From an uncultured Bacteroidaceae bacterium (GTDB taxonomy: Bacteria > Bacteroidota > Bacteroidia > Bacteroidales > Bacteroidaceae): a stretch of DNA of 29,675 nt. Positions 23,517-29,675 of this stretch are shown here, piece after piece. The stretch lies in assembly GCA_934271655.1 (NCBI GenBank), contig CAKQRW010000040.1, positions 1-29,675 on the forward strand, read 5' to 3'. Every line of letters starts with the position of its first letter. Position 1 is the first letter of the stretch. The position numbers were made by a program, and so were the translations under genes. The notes under the pieces are model-generated. The model saw only the letters and a list, made by a program, of their open reading frames with translations. It was not told where the DNA came from and made no database searches.

Positions 23517-24254
23517 ATGAATCTTACAGTAGAAAATGTCAGCAAGACATTCGGCAGCAAAAAGGCTCTTGACATAGAGCGATACTCCATATACAGTGGA
23601 CAGCTCATCGGACTTGTCGGCAACAATGGAGCTGGCAAGACAACACTTTTTCGCATTATCCTCGATTTGCTCAAGGCCGACACGGGATGTGTGACAGTAG
23701 ACGGCATATACAATGGCAGGCCAGTGTCGTGCGACACCTCAAAGAGCGAGGAGTGGAAGGCCTACACAGGAGCCTTTGTCGACTCAGGCTTCCTCATAGA
23801 GTATCTCACGCCAGAAGAGTATTTCCGTTTCATTGCCAAGATAGCAGGCATTGATGACAAGACATTGCGTGAACGCCTGCTGTGGTTTGACTCCTTCATG
23901 AATGGTGAGGTGCTGGGACGCCACACGCTCATACGCAATCTCTCCATGGGCAACAAGCAGAAGGTCGGCATCATCGGAGCCATGCTCCACCTCCCCCGTC
24001 TCCTGCTTCTCGACGAGCCTTTCAATTTCCTTGATCCTACGTCGCAGCTCGCGATGAAATATCTGCTGGAGACATACAACAAGGAGCAGAAAGCCACCAT
24101 CATAGTCTCATCTCACAACCTCACCCACACGCTGGATATATGCTCGCGAATCACCCTGCTGGAAAATGGGCACATAATAAAGGACTATGACAAGGATTAT
24201 GCTTTGTTGACATCAGAAATAGAGGCTTATTTCAAGGGAGGTGTCAATAATTAG
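23517..24254 (+). CDS. ABC transporter ATP-binding protein
   Basis: This 245-aa protein has a complete ABC ATPase core: Walker A GNNGAGKTT (residues 35-43, Lys41), the signature LSMGNKQKV (142-150) in place of the usual LSGGQ, Walker B LLLLDEP (162-168, Glu167) and the switch histidine (His200, in VSSHNL). Length and the LSMGN variant fit the exporter (CcmA/ABC-2) type rather than importers. It lies downstream of the DUF5687-type membrane protein, its likely permease partner. Confidence 0.93.
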   Translation: MNLTVENVSKTFGSKKALDIERYSIYSGQLIGLVGNNGAGKTTLFRIILDLLKADTGCVTVDGIYNGRPVSCDTSKSEEWKAYTGAFVDSGFLIEYLTPEEYFRFIAKIAGIDDKTLRERLLWFDSFMNGEVLGRHTLIRNLSMGNKQKVGIIGAMLHLPRLLLLDEPFNFLDPTSQLAMKYLLETYNKEQKATIIVSSHNLTHTLDICSRITLLENGHIIKDYDKDYALLTSEIEAYFKGGVNN

Positions 24255-24570
24255 CCCAAAGAAGGAAAGTTTTATCCATTTCTTTTCTCAGTAACGGGAA
24301 AAAATCTTAAATTTGTGTGTTGTATAGCGCTATGTGAGGCCATAATTGCACGTGTGTCCGCCCAAGACAGTGTCATTGTGCGTGGAAGACACGACAGCGG
24401 ATATCCATGGGCTGGAAACACAGTGTGCACTAAGAGTCCCGCATGTGAATGTAATGTCATCTGCAAGGACTTTGACATTGAGATTATGACGATGAAACGC
24501 AAATGAAAGCTAACACATTAAATATAATAATATAGTATAACACTAATAATATAATTTAAAACAAAACAGT
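24255..24570 (+). other. 316-bp intergenic region and long leader before the methylmalonyl operon
   Basis: A possible -7 element, TAAATTTG (24308-24315), lies about 255 bp before the first gene of the next operon, implying a leader of about 250 nt; the -33 position reads TTTT. A 63-codon frame (24315-24506) without a family match lies in it. No B12, biotin or other riboswitch could be recognised. The last 60 bp before 24571 are strongly A/T rich. Confidence 0.4.
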
Positions 24571-24984
24571 ATGAAAATTTCAAGAATTGATCACCTGGGA
24601 ATAGGTGTTCAGAGCATTGATGAGGTGCTCCCTTACTTTGAGAATGTGCTTGGACTCAAGTGCTACGCAGTGGAAGAAGTGGCTGACCAGAAGGTGAAGA
24701 CAGCTTTCCTCAAGGTCGGCGAAGTGAAGCTTGAGCTTCTTGAGCCGACATCACCAGAATCAGCTATCGCCAAGTGGCTTGAGAAGGGCGGCAAGGGCGT
24801 GCATCACGTGGCATTCGCAGTAGAAGATGGCGTGGCAGAAGCCCTCGTAGAGGCCGAAGGCAAGGGAATCCGTCTCATCGACAAGACTCCACGTCCAGGC
24901 GCAGAGCAGATGTCAATAGCTTTTCTTCATCCAAAAACAACAGCAGGCATCCTGACAGAGCTCTGCGAACCACAGAATAAATAA
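24571..24984 (+). CDS. mce: Methylmalonyl-CoA epimerase
   Basis: This 137-aa vicinal-oxygen-chelate enzyme interconverts (R)- and (S)-methylmalonyl-CoA. Length is typical. The N-terminal RIDHLGIGVQSIDEVLPYFENVLGL (residues 5-29) and GVHHVAFAVED (76-86) mark the two beta-alpha-beta halves. His8, the His78/His79 pair and Glu130 (in GILTELCEP) lie where the family places its metal ligands. It heads the decarboxylase operon, with the carboxyltransferase gene starting 18 bp after its stop, so the product feeds directly into decarboxylation to propionyl-CoA. The mutase genes are not in the window. Confidence 0.95.
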   Translation: MKISRIDHLGIGVQSIDEVLPYFENVLGLKCYAVEEVADQKVKTAFLKVGEVKLELLEPTSPESAIAKWLEKGGKGVHHVAFAVEDGVAEALVEAEGKGIRLIDKTPRPGAEQMSIAFLHPKTTAGILTELCEPQNK

Positions 24985-25001
24985 TATCCATCACAATCGT
25001 T

Positions 25002-26567
25002 ATGAGCAAACAGACAGAAAGAATACAGGAGCTTATTGAGCTCCGACAGAAAGCACGCCTTGGCGGTGGCGAGAAAGCTATCGACAAACAGCACGCCAAG
25101 GGCAAGTTTACCGCTCGCGAGCGCATCGCCATGCTTCTCGATGAGGGAAGTTTTGAAGAGTATGACATGTTCAAGCTCCATCGCTGCACCAACTTCGGCA
25201 TGGAGAAGAAGCAGTATCTCGGCGATGGCGTCGTGACAGGTTCTGGAACCATAGGCGGCCGTCTTGTCTTTATCTTTGCGCAGGACTTCACAGTCAATGC
25301 AGGCTCTCTTTCAGAGACCATGGCGCAGAAGATATGCAAGATTATGGATATGGCAATGAAGGTGGGCGCACCAGTCATCGGTCTCAACGACTCTGGCGGC
25401 GCGCGTATCCAGGAGGGCATCAATGCACTTGCAGGATATGCGGAGATATTCCAGCGCAACATCCTCGCCTCTGGTGTCATTCCACAGATATCAGGCATCT
25501 TTGGTCCTTGTGCCGGAGGAGCCGTTTACTCACCAGCACTTACAGACTTCACCCTTATGATGGAGAACACTTCATTCATGTTCCTCACAGGCCCAGCCGT
25601 AGTGAAGACTGTGACTGGAGAGGATGTGGACCAGGAGAGCCTCGGAGGCGCCTCGGTGCATTCCACCAAGTCTGGTGTGACACACTTCACTGCTGCCACA
25701 GAGGAAGAGGCTATGGCAATGATTCAGCAGCTCATCTCTTATATCCCGCAGAACAACCAGGAGGAGACTCCTATTGTAGAGTGCACAGACCCAATCGACC
25801 GTCTTGAGGACTCGCTCAATGAGATCATTCCAGACAATCCTAACCAGGCATATGACATGTACAAGGTCATAGCTGCCACAGTGGACAATGGCGAGTTCTT
25901 CGAGGTGCAGCCACGCTACGCTCAGAATATCATCATAGGTTTCGCACGTTTCAATGGACGTTCTGTCGGCATCGTGGCCAACCAGCCGTCTAAGTTTGCC
26001 GGTGTGCTCGACTGCAACGCTTCACGCAAGGGAGCGCGCTTCGTTCGCTTCTGCGATGCCTTCAACATTCCTATCGTCAGCTTTGTCGATGTGCCAGGAT
26101 TCCTTCCAGGCACCGGACAGGAGTATAATGCTGTCATCCTTCACGGAGCCAAGCTCCTCTACGCATACGGAGAGGCCACAGTGCCAAAGGTCACAATCAC
26201 GCTCCGCAAGTCGTATGGTGGTTCGCACATCGTGATGTCGTGCAAGCAGCTCCGTGGCGACATCAACTATGCATGGCCTTCAGCCGAGATCGCTGTGATG
26301 GGCGCAAGCGGCGCAGCTGCGGTGCTTTATGCTCGTGAGGCAAAGAAGATCAAGGAGGAGGGCGGTGACGCAAAAGCATTCATCGCAGAGAAGGAAGAGG
26401 AATACTCAAAGCTCTTCGCCAATCCTTACAATGCAGCTAAGTATGGCTATATCGATGATGTCATAGAGCCACGCAACACACGCTTCCGTGTCATCCGTGC
26501 TCTTGAGCAGCTTGCGCACAAGTCTCTCACTAACCCTGCTAAGAAGCATGGTAATATTCCTCTCTAA
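25002..26567 (+). CDS. mmdA: Methylmalonyl-CoA decarboxylase, carboxyltransferase (alpha) subunit
   Basis: This 521-aa protein is a carboxyltransferase of the propionyl-CoA carboxylase beta / MmdA family, which moves CO2 between acyl-CoA and biotin. Length is normal. Two oxyanion-hole segments are visible: NDSGGARIQEG (about residues 128-138) and SYGGSHIVMSCKQL (about 404-417). An AcCoA_carboxyltransferase-type start (QKARLGGGEKAIDKQHAKGKFTARERI) is present. The sequence alone cannot separate carboxylase from decarboxylase use. The following biotin carrier and Na+-pump beta and gamma-like subunits, with no biotin carboxylase gene, indicate the decarboxylase, which makes propionyl-CoA and drives Na+ export. 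Confidence 0.93.
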   Translation: MSKQTERIQELIELRQKARLGGGEKAIDKQHAKGKFTARERIAMLLDEGSFEEYDMFKLHRCTNFGMEKKQYLGDGVVTGSGTIGGRLVFIFAQDFTVNAGSLSETMAQKICKIMDMAMKVGAPVIGLNDSGGARIQEGINALAGYAEIFQRNILASGVIPQISGIFGPCAGGAVYSPALTDFTLMMENTSFMFLTGPAVVKTVTGEDVDQESLGGASVHSTKSGVTHFTAATEEEAMAMIQQLISYIPQNNQEETPIVECTDPIDRLEDSLNEIIPDNPNQAYDMYKVIAATVDNGEFFEVQPRYAQNIIIGFARFNGRSVGIVANQPSKFAGVLDCNASRKGARFVRFCDAFNIPIVSFVDVPGFLPGTGQEYNAVILHGAKLLYAYGEATVPKVTITLRKSYGGSHIVMSCKQLRGDINYAWPSAEIAVMGASGAAAVLYAREAKKIKEEGGDAKAFIAEKEEEYSKLFANPYNAAKYGYIDDVIEPRNTRFRVIRALEQLAHKSLTNPAKKHGNIPL

Positions 26568-26584
26568 AAACAACATTCACAATA

Positions 26585-27580
26585 ATGAAAAAGTTTTTAT
26601 CAATAGCATCTCTTCTCATAGCCTCAACAGCTGCATTCGCCCAGGGCGCCCACGACTTCAAAATAAATGAGGTCTATGTGGAGCAGTCGCCGGCAGGCGA
26701 CTCGCAGCAGTGCTGCCAGCAGGCCAGTTATGTTGACGAGTATGGGCAGGCTGCTTCATGGATTGAGATAGAGAACACATCTTATAGCACACACAACATA
26801 AGAAACTGCTTCCTTACAATCAATCCGGCTGTGCTCGACAAGAATATGTCGGCGCCAGAGCGTGAGGCACTCATGTCAGAAATTGTTGCTGGCGACCCTC
26901 GCACCTCTGTAGGGCCAAAGCAGCGCATCACATTCTTTGCAGACGGCCACACCAACCGTGGTACTCTTCACCTCAATTTTGCGTTGCCGACAGACAAGGC
27001 TTTCACCATCTATCTCTATGATGGCAATGCTGTAGACCTCCTTGATTCTGTTCATGTGGAACCAATGGCGGCAGGCTCAAGCTATGCTCGCATTGGCAAT
27101 GACCAATGGCAAGTGGTTGAGGCAGATAAGGTGACTCCTGATGCTCCCAATATCACATACAGCAACAACAAGGTCAAGGAGTTTAAGGAGAAAGACCCTT
27201 ATGGAATAGCCATGACCCTCATGTGCATGGGAGTGGTCTTCGTGTGCCTTATCCTCCTCTTCGTGTTCTTCCACATCTTCGGATGGGCCATGAACTACAC
27301 TGCTAAGCTTGCGCGTGTTCGCGCTATCCGTGCCATCCATAACCAGGCTGCAAGGGTAGTGGAGATGGCAAAGCAAGGCACTACAGAGACTAAGGGTATT
27401 GACATTGAGACATACACAGCAGTCATTGGCATGGCTCTCCACGAGTACTTTGGTGGCACACACGACATTGAGTCGGGTATCCTCACCATCAACCAGAACA
27501 ACAACACATCATGGTCAGACAAGAGCCACGAACTTCGTGTCTTGCCACAGCACCATCAGGCAGTAGAAATCAAAAAGTAA
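26585..27580 (+). CDS. OadG-like pump subunit fused to a periplasmic lamin-tail-like domain
   Basis: This 331-aa protein has a signal-like N-terminus (residues 1-19, TAAFAQ), a domain of about 140 residues (25-170) resembling a lamin-tail (LTD) beta-sandwich (FKINEVYVEQSP, ASWIEIENTSYSTHNIRNCFLT, then RGTLHLNFALP.DKAFTIYLYDG), one membrane segment (about 207-233), and a cytoplasmic tail. The part around the membrane segment (GIAMTLMCMGVVFVCLILLFVFF) matches OadG, the small gamma subunit of Na+-pumping decarboxylases, normally under 100 aa. It sits between mmdA and the biotin carrier with 17 and 15 bp gaps. OadG-like assembly is expected; the role of the outer domain is unknown. The LTD call is by pattern. 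Confidence 0.8.
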   Translation: MKKFLSIASLLIASTAAFAQGAHDFKINEVYVEQSPAGDSQQCCQQASYVDEYGQAASWIEIENTSYSTHNIRNCFLTINPAVLDKNMSAPEREALMSEIVAGDPRTSVGPKQRITFFADGHTNRGTLHLNFALPTDKAFTIYLYDGNAVDLLDSVHVEPMAAGSSYARIGNDQWQVVEADKVTPDAPNITYSNNKVKEFKEKDPYGIAMTLMCMGVVFVCLILLFVFFHIFGWAMNYTAKLARVRAIRAIHNQAARVVEMAKQGTTETKGIDIETYTAVIGMALHEYFGGTHDIESGILTINQNNNTSWSDKSHELRVLPQHHQAVEIKK

Positions 27581-27595
27581 TCATCAACCAGACAA

Positions 27596-28024
27596 ATGAA
27601 AGAGTATAATTATAAAATCAACGGTGCTCCGTACAATGTCAAAATCAATGGCATCGAGGAGAACATCGCAAAGGTTGAGGTCAACGGCATCGAGTTCGAA
27701 GTGGAACTTGAAAAGCCTGTTGCCCAGCCAAAACCAGTGGTGCGCGCTGTAGCCGCTCCTGTAAAGACAATCGAGGCTCCAAAGGAGAAGTTGGAGGCCG
27801 TAGATGCCGGCGTGTTCGCTGTGCGCGCTCCGCTGCCAGGCACTATCAACGACATCAAGGTGACAGTAGGCCAGCAGGTAGCCAAGGGCGATACGGTAAT
27901 TGTGCTTGAAGCCATGAAGATGGAGAACAACATCGACACAGACCGTGCAGGAAAGGTGCTTGAGATCAAGGTTGCCAAAGGTGATACAGTGATGGAAGGC
28001 GCGATACTTGTCACTATCGGGTAA
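27596..28024 (+). CDS. mmdC: Biotin carboxyl carrier subunit of methylmalonyl-CoA decarboxylase
   Basis: This 142-aa protein carries CO2 on biotin between the carboxyltransferase and the membrane pump. The C-terminal biotinyl domain (about residues 70-142) has the motif EAMKMEN with the biotin-accepting Lys108, 34 residues from the end as is typical. It is preceded by a Pro/Ala linker (about 47-68, KPVAQPKPVVRAVAAPVKT) and an N-terminal part (YKINGAPYNVKINGIEENIAKVEVNGIEFEVEL) common to Bacteroidota carriers. It lies in the operon between the OadG-like and beta subunits. Confidence 0.95.
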   Translation: MKEYNYKINGAPYNVKINGIEENIAKVEVNGIEFEVELEKPVAQPKPVVRAVAAPVKTIEAPKEKLEAVDAGVFAVRAPLPGTINDIKVTVGQQVAKGDTVIVLEAMKMENNIDTDRAGKVLEIKVAKGDTVMEGAILVTIG

Positions 28025-28060
28025 AGTTAATCAATCTAACAAACAACAAAAAGAAAAATT

Positions 28061-29215
28061 ATGTTACTCGAAAGTTTCATCGGATCGAAGCTCATCGATT
28101 TCCTCTCATACACTGGTTTCGCCAATGTGGAATGGGCCAATATCATCATGATAGCTGTAGGCGCATTCTTTATCTGGCTTGCCATCAAGAAGGATTTCGA
28201 GCCATTGCTTCTCATCCCTATAGGACTGGGCATCATTTTGGGAAATATTCCATTTAAGGATGCAGGTCTTGAGATAGGTCTATACGAGGATAATTCTGTC
28301 TTGAACATCTTCTATCAGGGTGTTCGTCTCGGATGGTATCCTCCGCTCGTGTTCCTTGGCATTGGCGCCATGACAGATTTCTCTGCGCTGATAGCCAACC
28401 CTAAGCTCATGCTCATAGGAGCAGCTGCGCAGTTTGGCATCTTTGCTGCCTACATGACAGCCCTCGGCCTTGGCTTTGAGCCTAATCAGGCTGCAGGCAT
28501 CGCCATTATAGGTGGAGCAGACGGTCCTACTGCCATCTTCCTCTCAAGCAAGTTGAGCCCGAATCTCATGGGTGCCATTGCTGTGTGCGCATACTCGTAT
28601 ATGGCTCTTGTGCCTGTCATCCAGCCAGGCATCATGAAGCTGCTCACTACCAAGGAGCAGCGCAAGATTAAGATGAAGCCATCTCGCCAGGTGAGCCAGA
28701 CAGAAAAGATGCTTTTCCCTATCGTGGGCTTGCTCATCACCACTTTTATTGTGCCATCAGGTCTTCCGCTGCTCGGCATGCTCTTCTTCGGCAACCTTCT
28801 CAAGGAGTCGACTAAGACAACACGTCTGGCCAAGACTGCAGGAAGTGCACTCAACGACATTGTCGTCATGCTGCTTGGACTGACAGTGGGATGCTCAACA
28901 CAGGCATCAGAGTTCTTGACAATGAATACGGTATTCATCTTCATCATTGGCGCATGTGCCTTCATAGTGGCTACTGCCAGCGGTGTCATTTTCGTGCACA
29001 TCATGAATATCTTCCTTCCTAAGGGACAGAAGATCAATCCGCTCATTGGCAATGCGGGCGTGTCGGCAGTTCCAATGGCTGCACGCATCTCGCAGAATGA
29101 AGGACTCAAGGCTGATCCGCACAATTATCTGCTCATGCACGCCATGGGACCTAATGTTGCGGGCGTGATCGGTTCTGCGGTAGCAGCCGGAGTGCTCCTC
29201 GGTTTCCTTTCATAA
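28061..29215 (+). CDS. mmdB: Na+-translocating decarboxylase beta subunit
   Basis: This 384-aa polytopic protein is of the OadB/MmdB/GcdB family, which decarboxylates carboxybiotin in the membrane and pumps Na+ outward. About nine to eleven membrane segments are present. The conserved IIGGADGPTAIF (residues 149-160) contains Asp154, equivalent to the essential Asp of Klebsiella OadB (Asp203), and the C-terminal GNAGVSAVPMAAR..., NYLLMHAMGPNVAGVIGSA matches the second conserved region. The length is slightly below the Klebsiella enzyme. It is the last gene of the operon, with a strong terminator 75 bp beyond its stop. Confidence 0.95.
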   Translation: MLLESFIGSKLIDFLSYTGFANVEWANIIMIAVGAFFIWLAIKKDFEPLLLIPIGLGIILGNIPFKDAGLEIGLYEDNSVLNIFYQGVRLGWYPPLVFLGIGAMTDFSALIANPKLMLIGAAAQFGIFAAYMTALGLGFEPNQAAGIAIIGGADGPTAIFLSSKLSPNLMGAIAVCAYSYMALVPVIQPGIMKLLTTKEQRKIKMKPSRQVSQTEKMLFPIVGLLITTFIVPSGLPLLGMLFFGNLLKESTKTTRLAKTAGSALNDIVVMLLGLTVGCSTQASEFLTMNTVFIFIIGACAFIVATASGVIFVHIMNIFLPKGQKINPLIGNAGVSAVPMAARISQNEGLKADPHNYLLMHAMGPNVAGVIGSAVAAGVLLGFLS

Positions 29216-29289
29216 GGAAGTAGCGAATGTGAGAAGATTTCTGTGGCTTGCTTAAAAGCATAGATATCCTCCGTGCAATATTATTATCA

Positions 29290-29328
29290 GCAAGAGGCTG
29301 TTCGACACGAACAGCCTCTTGCTTTTTT
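29290..29328 (+). terminator. Rho-independent terminator of the methylmalonyl operon
   Basis: Arms 29290-29304 and 29308-29322 form a perfect 15-bp stem (GCAAGAGGCTGTTCG and its complement) with a 3-nt loop, followed by TTTTTT. Confidence 0.95.
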
Positions 29329-29525
29329 ATGATGCAGTCTCCATATTGGTTTCTCTAAAACAGATTGCATCGTATGTCCTTTATTGTGTGTTCATCATAT
29401 GTCCTGTGATTGGCCATGTGACAAACGACAGTCTGCTTTGTATAAAAGTATTGACATTTTCCAGTTTATTTTATCTCAAATTTATAAGGTTGCGAGGTTC
29501 TATGAGAGGAAGTTTTGTGAGGATG
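29329..29525. other. Intergenic stretch, nothing recognised
   Basis: No gene, RNA or promoter could be supported in this A/T-rich stretch between the operon terminator and the palindromic array. The two overlapping short frames here (29319-29543 and 29384-29578) have no family likeness. Confidence 0.4.
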
Positions 29526-29675
29526 TCATGTCGTACGACATGAGGTGCATTATAGTCGTACGACATGAGGTGCTATAGTTGTACGACATGAGGTGCATTA
29601 TAGTCGTACGACATGAGGTGCTATAGTCGTACGACATGAGGTGCTATAGTCGTACGACATGAGGTGCTATAGTCG
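29526..29675. repeat. Palindrome-bearing tandem array, 23/25-bp period, running off the window
   Basis: Six full units begin at 29530, 29555, 29578, 29603, 29626 and 29649, with a seventh cut by the window end. Each contains the perfect palindrome GTCGTACGAC (GTTGTACGAC in unit three) followed by ATGAGGTGC and then either ATTATA (25-bp unit) or TATA (23-bp unit). In the first unit the palindrome extends to 18 bp, TCATGTCGTACGACATGA (29526-29543). There are no spacers, so it is not a CRISPR. Regular palindromes spaced about two helical turns apart would suit cooperative protein binding. Confidence 0.9.

Noticed and set aside
24315..24506. Small protein gene in the leader of the epimerase gene
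   Set aside because: Opens with a non-ATG codon within the putative promoter, composition unremarkable, no homologue recognised.
24316..24560. Cobalamin riboswitch before the methylmalonyl operon
   Set aside because: The B12-box and the conserved GCCACTG and core segments are not found.
29526..29675. CRISPR array
   Set aside because: Units follow each other directly with no unique spacers.

Overview
The window looks like chromosome of a Prevotella-like member of the Bacteroidales (Bacteroidota). This rests on sequence features: -7 promoter elements of the form TAnnTTTG ahead of several genes, little Shine-Dalgarno signal, a eukaryote-type (GT3) glycogen synthase, a DUF5687-type membrane protein beside an ABC ATPase, a large carboxypeptidase-regulatory/outer-membrane-barrel protein, and a Na+-pumping methylmalonyl-CoA decarboxylase cluster typical of succinate-to-propionate metabolism. 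No rRNA, tRNA, phage, transposase or cas gene was recognised.

Layout. (1) 1-8076 is a regulatory and envelope region bracketed by related, inverted non-coding repeats. Two ECF sigma-factor loci are arranged back to back. The leftward one (1811 to 182) encodes a sigma factor, a one-pass membrane protein likely to be its anti-sigma factor, and a Spy/CpxP-like periplasmic protein. The rightward one (2271 to 7657) encodes a sigma factor, a putative anti-sigma protein, an unknown secreted protein and a 970-aa outer-membrane barrel protein. The 459-bp divergent space holds a promoter on each side and a 20-bp operator-like palindrome. (2) 8130-11157 holds, leftward, a tiny secreted protein resembling a free type IX secretion tail, and a PpiD/SurA-like peptidyl-prolyl isomerase with its own terminator. 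(3) 11158-12262 is about 1.1 kb without a convincing gene but dense in repeats: a 37-bp direct repeat pair, inverted GTGCCAAA arrays and a 22-bp tandem repeat. (4) 12263-16683 is a glycogen module (GT3 synthase plus GT35 phosphorylase) closed by a strong terminator. (5) 16719-24254 holds a TPR protein, FtsK, a LolA-like carrier, a DUF5687 membrane protein and its ABC ATPase. (6) 24571-29215 is a five-gene operon: methylmalonyl-CoA epimerase, decarboxylase carboxyltransferase subunit, an OadG-like subunit carrying an extra periplasmic domain, biotin carrier and Na+-pump beta subunit, ended by a perfect terminator.

How the genes work together. The last operon would convert (R)/(S)-methylmalonyl-CoA to propionyl-CoA while exporting Na+, the energy-conserving end of succinate fermentation. 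The glycogen pair makes and mobilises stored glucan. PpiD, LolA and the two ECF loci all concern envelope protein and lipoprotein traffic or stress. Between gene blocks the DNA repeatedly carries short tandem arrays with a 19-26 bp period, the last of which runs off the window's right edge. The most unusual items are non-coding: a 186-bp nested palindromic (MITE-like) element with a diverged inverted partner at the left edge, the 37-bp repeat pair with a 29-bp spacer, and the palindrome-bearing array at the right edge.
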